Below are positions 54,345 to 63,255 of a DNA stretch of 64,000 nucleotides, in pieces (the stretch's first letter is position 1; every line of letters begins with the position of its first letter). Both the position numbers and the translations under genes were made by a program. Source of the stretch: Chryseobacterium sp. c4a (GTDB lineage Bacteria; Bacteroidota; Bacteroidia; Flavobacteriales; Weeksellaceae); assembly GCF_009900745.1 (NCBI RefSeq), contig NZ_WXVU01000008.1, positions 62,001-126,000 of the forward strand, in the 5' to 3' direction. The notes under the pieces were generated by a model. That model was not told where the DNA came from. It ran no database searches and was given only the letters and a program-made list of their open reading frames with translations.

Positions 54345-55748
54345 ATGGTTCTCAGCAGAATTTGGTCGGCTTTCATTATCATTGCCATTGCCATTGCCAG
54401 TATAAAATATATTTCATCAAGCCATTATAAAACCATTTTCAACGATATGGTCGTAGGAAAAGGGGGTGACACGGTGAAGATTGCCACCCAGCCTATGAGC
54501 AGCCTCTCCCCTATTGTGAAGGACAGTCTGATGAAAAAAAATGATTTTGCTGACAGCAGAATTCACTATAAAACAGATTCATTAAAGCAAAACGTAAACG
54601 TTTATCGCGTTCAGGAAGCCGATGGAGTTATCGGAACCTCTGAAACCGCAGTAAAAATATGCTTGGGATTGATTGGAATTATGACTCTTTTCATGGGATT
54701 CATGAGTATTGCTGAAAAAGCAGGGGGAATCAATCTTTTAAGCCGATTCATCCAACCTTTCTTTTCTAAATTATTTCCTGACATTCCCAAAAACCACCCG
54801 GCATTCGGGCATATGCTGATGAATTTCAGCGCCAATCTTCTAGGGTTGGATAATGCCGCTACTCCATTCGGATTAAAGGCGATGGAAAGTTTACAGACTC
54901 TAAATCCCAATAAAGATACAGCCAGCAATTCGCAGATTATGTTCCTGTGTCTTCATGCGGGAGGAATGACTCTTATTCCGGTATCCATCATTGCGATCAG
55001 AGCTTCAATGGGATCCAAAACACCTACTGATATCTTCCTGCCTTGTATGATAGCTACTTTTGCAGCAACTTTAGCTGCTATGATTATTGTTTCTTTATAT
55101 CAAAAGATCAATCTTCTTCGTCCGGTAGTAATTGCTTATGTAGGAGGAATTTCAGCAATTATTGCCTTATTGGTTGTTTATTTGGTACAATTAAGCAAAG
55201 ATGAACTTGATGATTTCAGCAAGGTATTGAGTAACGGTCTTATTCTGTTTATCTTCCTTGCTATCGTACTTGGAGCCGTTTATAAAAAGATCAACGTTTT
55301 TGATGCCTTTATTGAAGGTGCTAAAGAAGGATTCACCACCTGTGTAAAGATTATCCCTTACTTGGTTGGAATGCTTATCGCTATTTCTCTTTTAAGAACT
55401 TCAGGCGTTTTTGATGTTATTATTGACGGCATGAAATGGGTAGCTAACGTAGCCCACCTTGATCCAAGATTCGTTGATGGTCTTCCTACGGCGTTAATCA
55501 AACCTTTATCTGGTTCAGGAGCAAGAGGTATGATGGTAGATACGATGGCAACTTTCGGAGCAGACAGTTTCCAGGGTAAATTAGCAGCAGTTCTTCAGGG
55601 AAGCTCAGATACGACGTTTTACGTGATTGCAGTCTACTTTGGTGCTGTAGCCATTAAGAATACTAGATATACGGTAATTGCTATGCTTTTAGCAGATTTA
55701 GTCGGTATTATTACTTCTATTGCATTGGCTTACTTATTCTTTGCTTAA
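54345..55748 (+). CDS. Nucleoside-recognition (Gate) membrane protein, SpmA-SpmB fusion type
   Basis: 467 residues with about nine hydrophobic segments. The first half has the SpmA-type Gate motif (MNFSANLLGLDNAATPFGLKAMESLQ) and the second half the SpmB-type one (TTCVKIIPYLVGMLIAISLLRTSGVFD, LPTALIKPLSGSGARGMMVDTM, QGSSDTTFYVIAVYFGAVAIKNTRY). In spore formers these are two separate spore maturation proteins; in non-spore-formers such as this one the fused protein is a predicted inner-membrane transporter of unknown substrate. Confidence 0.88.
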   Translation: MVLSRIWSAFIIIAIAIASIKYISSSHYKTIFNDMVVGKGGDTVKIATQPMSSLSPIVKDSLMKKNDFADSRIHYKTDSLKQNVNVYRVQEADGVIGTSETAVKICLGLIGIMTLFMGFMSIAEKAGGINLLSRFIQPFFSKLFPDIPKNHPAFGHMLMNFSANLLGLDNAATPFGLKAMESLQTLNPNKDTASNSQIMFLCLHAGGMTLIPVSIIAIRASMGSKTPTDIFLPCMIATFAATLAAMIIVSLYQKINLLRPVVIAYVGGISAIIALLVVYLVQLSKDELDDFSKVLSNGLILFIFLAIVLGAVYKKINVFDAFIEGAKEGFTTCVKIIPYLVGMLIAISLLRTSGVFDVIIDGMKWVANVAHLDPRFVDGLPTALIKPLSGSGARGMMVDTMATFGADSFQGKLAAVLQGSSDTTFYVIAVYFGAVAIKNTRYTVIAMLLADLVGIITSIALAYLFFA

Positions 55749-55810
55749 TAAAGACTGTTTACCCGTTTACCAACAACTTTAAACATTAAACTCAAAACTT
55801 TAAACCCATT

Positions 55811-56203
55811 ATGATCACAGATAAAGAATTCACCCTAAGACTTATCCGTCAGCTTACACAGGCGCTGGAAAAATTAATTCTGGACAAACCTGAAGAAAGT
55901 TTATTACAAAAAGAACTTGATTTTGATACTCTGATGAGAGATATTTTCAAGATGAATTTCACAGAAGTATCTTCAATGACTAAAGAGGAAATGATCGCAC
56001 TTGTCAATGAAAGGCAGGAAAGAGATCATAAAGACTATTATGAGATGCTGGGAAATCTCTTCTATTTCAAAAGCAGAGAAGAACAGAATAAAGATTTCCA
56101 GGATAAGGCCAAAACATTCTATGAGCTGTATCTTCAGACCAGCGGAATTTTTGCCCTTCCTGTAATCAACAGAATCAATGAATTAAAAAAAGCACTTGAA
56201 TAA
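55811..56203 (+). CDS. Helical hypothetical protein
   Basis: 130 residues, predicted almost fully alpha-helical and charged (LIRQLTQALEKLILDKPEESLLQKEL, EEMIALVNERQERDHKDYYEMLGNLFYF, FYELYLQTSGIFALPVINRINELKKAL). No signal peptide. The shape resembles a TPR-like helical bundle. I do not recognise the family. It ends in a hairpin terminator and follows the SpmA/B-like gene by 62 nt. Confidence 0.78.
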   Translation: MITDKEFTLRLIRQLTQALEKLILDKPEESLLQKELDFDTLMRDIFKMNFTEVSSMTKEEMIALVNERQERDHKDYYEMLGNLFYFKSREEQNKDFQDKAKTFYELYLQTSGIFALPVINRINELKKALE

Positions 56204-56221
56204 AGTGCTTTTATATTTTTA
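56187..56221. terminator. Bidirectional terminator
   Basis: AAAAGCACTT / AAGTGCTTTT stem with a small loop; it lies within the final codons of the helical protein and just after the stop of the convergent tonB-like gene. Confidence 0.85.
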
Positions 56222-57109
56222 GAATGTAATTTTATAAGTTCCGCTGGAAGAAACATTGGCTTTCTCGGCCTTTACATATTTCTTTACCCAAGCAACGGAT
56301 GTAGATGATACACAAGGATCTGAAATTCCCCCTGTCCTTTTTGCAGACACTACATTTCCTGCTTTGTCTACCGTATAGGCAATTGTAATGGATCCGCTGG
56401 CTGTACAGCTATGAGAAGGCTGGGCACCCCCTCTTCCCATTGTTCCGGGAATATACCCTACCAGTTTTCTGTCAATTCCTACTTTACTATCTCCATTTCC
56501 TTCTCCACCTAATGGGTCTCCTGCATTTCCAGGGCCATTTCCATCACCTTGTCCACCAGGTTTCTGTCCTTTTCCACCAAGAAACTTTCCAATAGCGGCA
56601 TTCCCTTGTCCATCACCGTTTCCAGTCTTTGAATTGGCTTTTACAGCTCCAGATTTTTTAGTGTTCTTTGCTGTACTGGTGTTGGTAGCCTCTTTTTTCT
56701 CTACTTTTTTAGATTCCTCTTTTTTAGCAACTGTATTTTTTGAATTATTCCCGGTAATCACTTTTTCCTTAGCTTCTACTTTCTTAGGCTCAGGTTTTAC
56801 GACAGGTTCAGGCTTTACCTCTGTCTTTGTTTCAGGAACAGGAACTTCTACGGGTTCCGGTGTTGTTACTTCTGTCTCAGCAGCTAAGCTTCCCGGTTGT
56901 TCTGCGGGTTCTTCAACACCGTTTCCATTTCTGTTGTCCCCAAAGTTGACCAGCATTGTAGTGACTACCTCAGGTTCTTTATCCAGTTCAGGTTTTAATT
57001 TATAGTAAAAAACAAAAAGCAAAACGGCAGCCCAAATCAGGATAGAGAGTAATGCACTCTTTACCCGATCTCGGTTTTCTTCGTTTTTGTTTGCGGTATA
57101 GCTTCTCAT
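56219..57109 (-). CDS. TonB-like energy transducer
   Basis: 296 residues. One membrane segment at about 18-36 (ALLSILIWAAVLLFVFYY), a long Pro/Glu/Val/Lys-rich linker (PEPVEVPVPETKTEVKPEPVVKPEPKKVEAKEK), a Gly-rich stretch (GQKPGGQGDGNGPGNAGDPLGGEGNG), and a C-terminal TonB-type domain with GSITIAYTVDKAGNVVSAKRTGG. It lies in an exbB-exbD-tonB order, so it would deliver proton-motive-force energy from the ExbBD motor to outer membrane receptors. TonB and TolA roles are hard to separate by sequence. Confidence 0.9.
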   Translation of the reverse strand: MRSYTANKNEENRDRVKSALLSILIWAAVLLFVFYYKLKPELDKEPEVVTTMLVNFGDNRNGNGVEEPAEQPGSLAAETEVTTPEPVEVPVPETKTEVKPEPVVKPEPKKVEAKEKVITGNNSKNTVAKKEESKKVEKKEATNTSTAKNTKKSGAVKANSKTGNGDGQGNAAIGKFLGGKGQKPGGQGDGNGPGNAGDPLGGEGNGDSKVGIDRKLVGYIPGTMGRGGAQPSHSCTASGSITIAYTVDKAGNVVSAKRTGGISDPCVSSTSVAWVKKYVKAEKANVSSSGTYKITF

Positions 57110-57131
57110 CTTAAAAAATGATTCTTAGCAT

Positions 57132-57530
57132 TTATTTATCTTTAACCGTTGCAATAGCAATGTTAAATTTATGTTTTTCAGCGATTTCCATAACAAAAAC
57201 AACATCTTTATGCATGGTATTTTCGTCAGCTCTGATCGTGAAAGATTTATTAGTCTGCCCTGTTAATTTATCGGTGATAATCTGCTCAAGCTCTCCTTTA
57301 TTTACAGGATTATCATCCACGAAATAAGAGCCATCCGGCTTAATACTTACGACAACAGGATTGGGGATATTATCGTCAACAGCTCCGGCTTTTGGCAAAT
57401 TCACCTCTATTGCACTTTGATTGGCTGCAGAGGAGGTAATCATAAAGAAAATCAGCATCAACAGGATCACATCTGTCATCGCTGCTAAACTGAATTCCGG
57501 ATTGGCTTTATTTCTTCTTTGAATTTTCAT
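57132..57530 (-). CDS. exbD: ExbD/TolR-family motor protein
   Basis: 132 residues, usual size. N-terminal NPEFSLAAMTDVILLMLIFFMITS contains the single membrane helix with the proton-path Asp (TDVILLMLIFF). The periplasmic domain has EVNLPKAGAVDDN and YFVDDNPVNKGELEQIITD. It works with ExbB as the proton-driven stator. Between exbB (12 nt away) and the tonB-like gene (22 nt). Confidence 0.95.
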   Translation of the reverse strand: MKIQRRNKANPEFSLAAMTDVILLMLIFFMITSSAANQSAIEVNLPKAGAVDDNIPNPVVVSIKPDGSYFVDDNPVNKGELEQIITDKLTGQTNKSFTIRADENTMHKDVVFVMEIAEKHKFNIAIATVKDK

Positions 57531-57542
57531 CGTAAGAAAGAT

Positions 57543-58247
57543 TTATAAAGGTTTGTTGATAAGATCTAAAAATTCTCCTGACATATTCTGAGCCTTCAAT
57601 ACAAACTTGTCAATTCTCGTTAAAAGAATATTGTAACAGAAATTGGCAGGAATAGCTACAGCAAGACCTACTGCTGTTTGTCCTAATGCTGTATAAATAC
57701 CTTCAGAGAGTGTTTTTGGAGAAAAAGATCCGGTTGCGTGTGATAAATTAAAGAAAGCAATAATCATCCCGATTACCGTTCCCAAAAGACCTAACATCGG
57801 TGCAATACTTGGTACTACAGCTAATAGATTCAGGTTTTTCTCCATATTGGCCACTTCTACCTGAGCTTGCGCTTCCATTGCACTTACAATATCGGAAACA
57901 GGACGTCCTAGTCTTGAAATTCCTTTTTCAAGAATTCTTCCTTCCGGAGAGTTCTGTGTTTTACAATAATCAGCAGCAGCCTCTATTTTTCCTTCCTTAA
58001 TAAAGTCTTCAATATTATTCATGAAGTTGGAATCCGTCTTTGAAGTAAGCCTTTTAATAAAGAAAAATCTTTCAAAAAACAGATATAGGGAAAATACTCC
58101 AAGTAATAATACGGTTACCATCACTATTTTAGCGAAGGCTCCTCCGTGGAACATGATTTTCCAGAATGAAAATTCTAAATTGTCTGCGGCAACTGCAGGT
58201 GTAGTGATTTGTGCAAATAAAATCTGAGAAAGTTCCGTTAACAGCAT
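57543..58247 (-). CDS. exbB: ExbB/TolQ-family proton channel
   Basis: 234 residues with three membrane segments at about 33-55, 133-157 and 170-200. SIAPMLGLLGTVIGMIIAFFNLS and ISEGIYTALGQTAVGLAVAIPANFCYN-type sequence (LSEGIYTALGQTAVGLAVAIPA) are the MotA/TolQ/ExbB signature. An Ala-rich N-terminus before the first membrane segment could act as a signal or membrane helix. First gene of the exbB-exbD-tonB operon. Confidence 0.95.
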   Translation of the reverse strand: MLLTELSQILFAQITTPAVAADNLEFSFWKIMFHGGAFAKIVMVTVLLLGVFSLYLFFERFFFIKRLTSKTDSNFMNNIEDFIKEGKIEAAADYCKTQNSPEGRILEKGISRLGRPVSDIVSAMEAQAQVEVANMEKNLNLLAVVPSIAPMLGLLGTVIGMIIAFFNLSHATGSFSPKTLSEGIYTALGQTAVGLAVAIPANFCYNILLTRIDKFVLKAQNMSGEFLDLINKPL

Positions 58248-58354
58248 TAAATGTGAATTTTATTAAAGTTTCAACGACAAATGTAGTGGAATATTATGAA
58301 TTGCTCTCTTAAAAATTGCTTAAAAACAACTTAAATTTTGTTATGATTTATAAA

Positions 58355-58397
58355 CAGCAAATTTCTTTCCAAAAGAAATTTTGAAAAGAAATCTGCT
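58355..58397 (-). terminator. Hairpin after the gene at 58422
   Basis: On the minus strand AGCAGATTTCTTTTC and AAAGAAATTTGCT pair across about 14 nt, followed by TGTTT; about 25 nt after the stop of the acidic protein gene. Confidence 0.6.
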
Positions 58398-58421
58398 ATT
58401 AAAAAGGAGTGATAAGTAGGC

Positions 58422-58883
58422 TTAGTCTTCGTCTACTTCAATATCATCCTGTTTGAACTCGCATTTTAACCTAAAAGGAATCGGAGTATCTGATCCGGTA
58501 TAGAAATCATCAATGGTTCCCTTCCATATCATCTGAAGCTCTCCTTCTTCATTCTTCTCGAAAAGAAGTTCATTGTCATAAACATAGGCTTCTTCATCAT
58601 CGAAAAGATCTACCTCTGTATAGGTATCTTCCTCAGAATCATTGATTTTGATTGTTTTTCCTTCTATTTCCGCAGAGTCGATAGGAAAATCGAAGATCTC
58701 AAGTGAAAGCTGCGGAAAGTTGTACTGTAATGAATCATCGTCTACGTGATCCAAACCGTCATCCGTGATAATTTCAACCTCTAAAAAATGTTGCTGGTTG
58801 CTGTAAACTGCTTTACAATAAGTATTTCTGATATTGTATTTTAGCGTTTCCTCCGGATGGTAAATTTTTAAAATCCCTTTCAT
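58422..58883 (-). CDS. Acidic hypothetical protein
   Basis: 153 residues, very rich in Asp and Glu (DDGLDHVDDDSLQYNFPQ, SEEDTYTEVDLFDDEEAYVYD, EFKQDDIEVDED), beta-rich, without signal peptide. No recognised family or motif. Single gene followed by a hairpin. Calcium binding or nucleic-acid mimicry would be guesses from its acidity alone. Confidence 0.75.
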   Translation of the reverse strand: MKGILKIYHPEETLKYNIRNTYCKAVYSNQQHFLEVEIITDDGLDHVDDDSLQYNFPQLSLEIFDFPIDSAEIEGKTIKINDSEEDTYTEVDLFDDEEAYVYDNELLFEKNEEGELQMIWKGTIDDFYTGSDTPIPFRLKCEFKQDDIEVDED

Positions 58884-59024
58884 TTTTTCTTAAAAAAAGA
58901 ACTGTAATAATATGATTGTTAAACGTTTTAGACAAAGATAAAAAATTGATTTAATGTGAAAAGGATTTTGGATATTATTTTTTAAAATCAATTCATAGAA
59001 TGTGAGGAATCTCCCAATAATACT

Positions 59025-59032
59025 TACTTTTG
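59025..59032 (+). promoter_or_regulatory. Putative promoter box of the DUF885 gene
   Basis: TACTTTTG (TAnnTTTG), 19 nt before the ATG at 59052. A weaker TGTG lies 20 nt upstream at 59001-59004. Confidence 0.5.
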
Positions 59033-59051
59033 CTTTATAAAGATTCTGAAA

Positions 59052-60848
59052 ATGAAAAATATTTTATCGAAAAGTATTCTGGGACTAGGACTGATAATGG
59101 GTCTTGCTTCGTGCAAAAAGACCGATTCTCCGCTTACAAAGGTAACTCCTACCAATCTGGATTCTATTGCCTCCAATTATTACGAACAGTATCTTAAACT
59201 ATACCCTTTAGACGCTACTGCACAGGGAGATCTAAGATATAACGACCAGCTTCCCATCAATATTGATAAAGATTTTATTTCAGGAGAAGTGGCTTTTTAC
59301 AACTCTGTACAAAAGCAATTGGAAAATGTAGATTATAAAACACTTTCTGATGAGGATAAAGTAGTATATGATGTATTGGATTATACTTTAAAAGATAAAA
59401 TTGAAGCGTATGCTTATCATCCTGAATATATTCCATTCACTCAATTTGGGGGTCTTCCCTTAAACTTTCCTCTGTATGGAAGCGGACAAGGAAGCCAACC
59501 ATTCAAAACTGAAAAAGACTATAGCGATTGGCTGAAAAGAATGGAAAAATTTCCTGAATGGATGGATGCTGCTACAGATAATTTCCGTGATGGAATCACC
59601 AACAAAGTTGTTCTTCCTAAAAAACTGATTGTCAAAATGATTCCTCAGATGAAAGCTGAAGAGATCACGACTCAGGATATGGAAAAAAACATTTTCTATG
59701 GCCCTATTAAAAATTTCCCTAAGAGCTTTACTCAGGCTCAAAAAGATAAATTTTCAGCACTTTATAAGGATGCCATTACCAAAAAAATCATTCCTGCCTA
59801 TACTAAAATGGGAATCTTTCTCGAAAAAGAATATTTACCAAAAGGTAGGGATACTGATGGATACAACAGCCTTCCCAACGGAAACGAAATTTATGGCTAC
59901 TACGTAAAGAGCTGGACAACAACGAAAAAATCACCAGAGGAAATCAACAAAATCGGACAGCAGCAGGTTGCTATGCTTCGTGCAGAGATGGAAAAAGTAA
60001 AGCAACAAGTTGGTTTTACAGGAACGTTGGAGGAATTTATCACGTACGTAAAAACAGATCCAAAGGCAATGCCTTATAAAACTTCTAAAGATGTTTTAAA
60101 TGGGTTTAACAGCATTCTGACAAAGATTACTCCAAAGCTGAAAACCATGTTCAATGTAACTCCTAAAACAAAGTTTGAGATCAGACAAACAGAAAAGTTC
60201 AGAGAAGCAAGTGCAAGTGCAGAATATATTCCGGGAACTCCTGACGGAAAGAGAGCAGGAATTTTTTACGTTCCCCTTCCCGATCCTACTAAATTCAATG
60301 TGACTTCAGGCATGGAATCTCTGTTCTTACACGAAGCAATTCCGGGACACCATTATCAGGTTTCTCTTCAGCAGGAAAATACAAAGCTTCCCAAATTCAT
60401 GAGATTCGGATGGTTTGGTGCTTATGGTGAGGGATGGGCACATTATTGTGAAACTTTAGGCCCTGAGTTTGGGTTATATACTGATCCTTACCAAAAAATG
60501 GGATATTTAAGCGACCAAATGCTGAGAGCAGTAAGATTGGTAGTAGACACAGGAATACATACTGGAAAAATGACCAGAGAAGAGGCTATTAAATATTTCC
60601 TTAGCAATATCTCTTATGATGAAGGAGCTGCAGTTGCTGAAGTGGAAAGATATATGGCGATGCCGGGGCAAGCTTTAGGATATAAAATCGGATCTTTAAG
60701 AATTCGTGAATTGAGAGAAAAATATCAAAAAGAGCTTGGTAATAAGTTTAATCTGGCAAGCTTCCATGATGAAGTATTAAGTCAGGGGTGCCTTCCATTG
60801 GATGTTCTGAACAGAAAGATGGAGCTTTGGGCGAAAAAACAAAAATAA
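59052..60848 (+). CDS. DUF885 lipoprotein, putative zinc peptidase
   Basis: 598 residues. Lipobox LASC gives a lipidated Cys21. HEAIPGHHYQVSLQQE at 427-442 contains the H-E-x-x-x-G-H-H motif (His427, Glu428, His434) that marks DUF885 and suggests a zinc metallopeptidase. RFGWFGAYGEGWAHYCE follows 14 residues later with a further Glu and His. Sequences of this family are exported and of unknown substrate. The DinB gene follows after a terminator. Confidence 0.92.
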   Translation: MKNILSKSILGLGLIMGLASCKKTDSPLTKVTPTNLDSIASNYYEQYLKLYPLDATAQGDLRYNDQLPINIDKDFISGEVAFYNSVQKQLENVDYKTLSDEDKVVYDVLDYTLKDKIEAYAYHPEYIPFTQFGGLPLNFPLYGSGQGSQPFKTEKDYSDWLKRMEKFPEWMDAATDNFRDGITNKVVLPKKLIVKMIPQMKAEEITTQDMEKNIFYGPIKNFPKSFTQAQKDKFSALYKDAITKKIIPAYTKMGIFLEKEYLPKGRDTDGYNSLPNGNEIYGYYVKSWTTTKKSPEEINKIGQQQVAMLRAEMEKVKQQVGFTGTLEEFITYVKTDPKAMPYKTSKDVLNGFNSILTKITPKLKTMFNVTPKTKFEIRQTEKFREASASAEYIPGTPDGKRAGIFYVPLPDPTKFNVTSGMESLFLHEAIPGHHYQVSLQQENTKLPKFMRFGWFGAYGEGWAHYCETLGPEFGLYTDPYQKMGYLSDQMLRAVRLVVDTGIHTGKMTREEAIKYFLSNISYDEGAAVAEVERYMAMPGQALGYKIGSLRIRELREKYQKELGNKFNLASFHDEVLSQGCLPLDVLNRKMELWAKKQK

Positions 60849-60855
60849 AAATTAT

Positions 60856-60884
60856 AGGTACTGAAAAAAACAGTACCTTTTTTA
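60856..60884 (+). terminator. Intrinsic terminator
   Basis: AGGTACTG / CAGTACCT with a 7-nt A loop, then T-run. Confidence 0.9.
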
Positions 60885-60916
60885 TGCTTTAATTCTTCAA
60901 AAAAAATTGAATAAAA

Positions 60917-61363
60917 ATGATCATAGAAAGCCTAAAATCTCTTTACAGCAGAGATTTAAACAAATTAAAAGCAGAAATTGAAGCCTACCAAAAGGAAGAA
61001 AATCTTTGGATAACAGATAAAAACATCTCTAATTCCGCAGGAAACTTATGTCTTCATTTGGTAGGAAACCTTAATCATTTCATAGGTGAGCAGCTTGGAA
61101 ATACAGGCTACGTAAGAGAACGTGATCTGGAATTTTCACTAAAAAATGTTCCAAGGGCAGAACTTATAGAAAAAGTGGCGGCTACTGAAATTATGGTAAA
61201 TAATGTACTTAGTCAATTATCAGAAGAGGATTTGAAAGAAGAATATTCACGTATGCCTTCTGAAGATAAAATGTCTACAGGATATTTTTTAATTCACCTG
61301 ATTGCTCATTTGGATTATCATCTGGGGCAGATTAATTATCACAGAAGATTATTGGATATTTAA
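60917..61363 (+). CDS. DinB-family (DUF1572) protein
   Basis: 148 residues, four-helix bundle. LCLHLVGNLNHFIGEQL and LIAHLDYHLGQINYHRRLL carry the spaced His that bind a metal in the DinB/YfiT superfamily. It may be a thiol-dependent transferase or hydrolase. Function not known in this class. It follows the DUF885 gene by a terminator, so it probably has its own promoter. Confidence 0.9.
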   Translation: MIIESLKSLYSRDLNKLKAEIEAYQKEENLWITDKNISNSAGNLCLHLVGNLNHFIGEQLGNTGYVRERDLEFSLKNVPRAELIEKVAATEIMVNNVLSQLSEEDLKEEYSRMPSEDKMSTGYFLIHLIAHLDYHLGQINYHRRLLDI

Positions 61364-61374
61364 TATTGTACCAT

Positions 61375-61540
61375 CTTTCCTTAACGCAAAGGTAAAAAGG
61401 CACATGGTGCCATATTTCAAGTTCGCAAAGGCGTTTCACTCAGCAAAGAAATTATTATCTTGGCTGAATGAAGTCCCCTTGCGAACTATTTATAAAATAA
61501 TATTTATAAATCTTTGCGATTTCTGCGTTAAGATAAAAGA
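61375..61540. repeat. Degenerate intergenic repeat (AACGCAAAG type), copy 2
   Basis: Begins CCTTAACGCAAAGG and ends CTTTGCGATTTCTGCGTTAAG: the ends are inverted and similar. The centre repeats related words (TTCGCAAAGGCG, CCTTGCGAAC). Related words occur at 54010-54240. It lies between convergent genes. Confidence 0.55.
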
Positions 61541-61543
61541 GTG

Positions 61544-62164
61544 TTATTTTTCAAACATCATTTTCGTAATAAAATCTTTATCTCCTTTTCCTCTTGCCGG
61601 AGAATATTCTCTACCATAGAAAATAATCTGAAGATGAAGTTTATTCCACACTTCTTCAGGGAATAATTTCTTGGCATCTTTTTCTGTTTCTACCACATTT
61701 TTACCTGAGGTAAGCTTCCATTGGGTCATCAGGCGGTGAATATGGGTATCTACCGGAAAAGCGGGAAACCCAAAACCTTGGCTCATTACTACCGAAGCCG
61801 TTTTGTGTCCTACACCCGGAAGCGCTTCTAATTCTTCATAAGTCTGAGGAACAATACCATCATGTCTTTCTAGTAAAAGTTCGGCCATTCTCTTTAAGTT
61901 TTTGGCTTTGGTATTGGATAATCCTATTTCTTTAATTAATTCCTTGATCTGAAACTCTTCCAGCCTTGCCATTCTTTGTGGAGTTCCCGCTACCTCAAAA
62001 AGATTTGGAGTCACTTCGTTTACTTTTTTATCTGTTGTCTGTGCAGAAAGGGCAACAGCAACCATTAAAGTATAAGGATCCGTATGATCCAAAGGAATAG
62101 GTGTGGTAGGATATAATTTATCCAGTTCTATCTGAACGAGCTCAGCTCTTTGTTTTTTTGTCAT
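61544..62164 (-). CDS. nth: Endonuclease III
   Basis: 206 residues from ATG 62164. The HhH-GPD fold is seen: GIVPQTYEELEALPGVGHKTASVVMSQGFGFPAFPVDTHIHRL, with catalytic Lys121 and Asp139. It removes oxidised pyrimidines and nicks the strand in base excision repair. The four Cys of the usual 4Fe-4S loop at the C-terminus are absent; the matching part reads FYGREYSPARGKGDKDF. A TTG start would add seven residues. Divergent from bcp. Confidence 0.95.
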   Translation of the reverse strand: MTKKQRAELVQIELDKLYPTTPIPLDHTDPYTLMVAVALSAQTTDKKVNEVTPNLFEVAGTPQRMARLEEFQIKELIKEIGLSNTKAKNLKRMAELLLERHDGIVPQTYEELEALPGVGHKTASVVMSQGFGFPAFPVDTHIHRLMTQWKLTSGKNVVETEKDAKKLFPEEVWNKLHLQIIFYGREYSPARGKGDKDFITKMMFEK

Positions 62165-62197
62165 TTTACCCTTAAATTTGAACAAAATTAAATCATT

Positions 62198-62647
62198 ATG
62201 CTGAAAGTTGGAGATAAATTACCTCAATTTGAAGGAATAAATCAGGATGGAGAAGCAGTTTCTTCATCAAAATTAATTGGAAAAAAACTCGTTATTTTCT
62301 TTTATCCTCAGGCGAGCACTCCAACATGCACCGTTGAAGCCTGCAATCTGAGTGATAATTATTCTAGCCTTGAAAAAGCAGGATATCAATTATTGGGCGT
62401 AAGTGGTGATTCTGTAAAAAAGCAGAAAAACTTCCATAGCAAATTTGCTTTCCCTTACGACCTTATCGCCGATGAAAGCCATGATATTCTTGAAAAATTT
62501 GGGGTTTGGAAGGAGAAAAAAACGTTTGGAAAAACGTATATGGGAATTGTAAGAACCACTTTTATTTTTGATGAAAACGGAGTTTGTACAAGAGTTATTG
62601 AGAAAGTAACTTCAAAAACAGCTGCTGAACAGATCTTAGAAGGATAA
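62198..62647 (+). CDS. bcp: Thiol peroxidase, Bcp/PrxQ family
   Basis: 149 residues. YPQASTPTCTVEACNLSDNY carries peroxidatic Cys44 and resolving Cys49, five residues apart as in Bcp/PrxQ. GVSGDSVKKQKNFHSKFAFPYDLIADE is the conserved middle. It reduces hydrogen and organic peroxides with thioredoxin. Its divergent neighbour is nth, so both oxidative-damage genes share an intergenic region of 33 bp. Confidence 0.97.
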   Translation: MLKVGDKLPQFEGINQDGEAVSSSKLIGKKLVIFFYPQASTPTCTVEACNLSDNYSSLEKAGYQLLGVSGDSVKKQKNFHSKFAFPYDLIADESHDILEKFGVWKEKKTFGKTYMGIVRTTFIFDENGVCTRVIEKVTSKTAAEQILEG

Positions 62648-62667
62648 TCTCCTATACTGATAAAAAG

Positions 62668-62701
62668 AAAAAATCCACAAAGCTTTTTTGTGGATTTTTT
62701 G
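62668..62701 (+). terminator. Intrinsic terminator after bcp
   Basis: AAATCCACAAA and TTTGTGGATTT stem followed by a T-run; T-runs on both strands make it likely bidirectional. Confidence 0.9.
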
Positions 62702-62718
62702 TATGATAATGCTTGATT

Positions 62719-63255
62719 TTACTCAGTTTCGTAATAATTCAGCTCTTCTGTTTCACCTGGAAGAGTAACATGCTTTTTAAACTTCAGTCCTAATTTTTCA
62801 ATCAGTTTTTGTGAAGAAAGGTTATCTTTTGAAATGATTGCAGATATCTTAGACAATCCGAATTCGTCCATTCCGATTGATTTTACCTTTTGAGCGGCTT
62901 CATACGCATACCCTTTACCTTCAAACTCTTCCAGTAAAGAATATCCAATATCCACAACATCAAGCCCTTCTCTTTCAAAGATTCCCACGGCTCCTATTTT
63001 TTCGTTAGTATCTTTAGTTACCAAAAGGTAGTTTCCGAATCCCAATCTTTCAATCTGTGGGACAAATCTGTTCTGAATATAGTTTTCAGCATCTTCAATA
63101 CTGTTTACATTTCGGTTGCCTATATATTGAACAAATTTAGGTCTGTTATAAAGTTCAAAAATAAAATCTCTGTCTTCGCCACCGGACATTGGACGAAGTA
63201 TTAATCGCTCAGTTTCATAGGTATTATCTGCGCTTGGGTGTTTGTTTGGGCTCAT
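62719..63255 (-). CDS. GNAT acetyltransferase
   Basis: 178 residues. YETERLILRPMSGGEDRDFIFELYNRP, LLVTKDTNEKIGAVGIFEREGLDVVDIGYSLLEEFEGKGYAYEAAQKV, ISAIISKDNLSSQKLIEKLGLKFKKHV match the RimL-type GNAT fold with the acetyl-CoA loop (EGKGYAYEA). Its first 32 nt overlap the upstream gene in another frame. No alternative start keeps the ETERL motif, so the overlap is probably real. Confidence 0.92.
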   Translation of the reverse strand: MSPNKHPSADNTYETERLILRPMSGGEDRDFIFELYNRPKFVQYIGNRNVNSIEDAENYIQNRFVPQIERLGFGNYLLVTKDTNEKIGAVGIFEREGLDVVDIGYSLLEEFEGKGYAYEAAQKVKSIGMDEFGLSKISAIISKDNLSSQKLIEKLGLKFKKHVTLPGETEELNYYETE

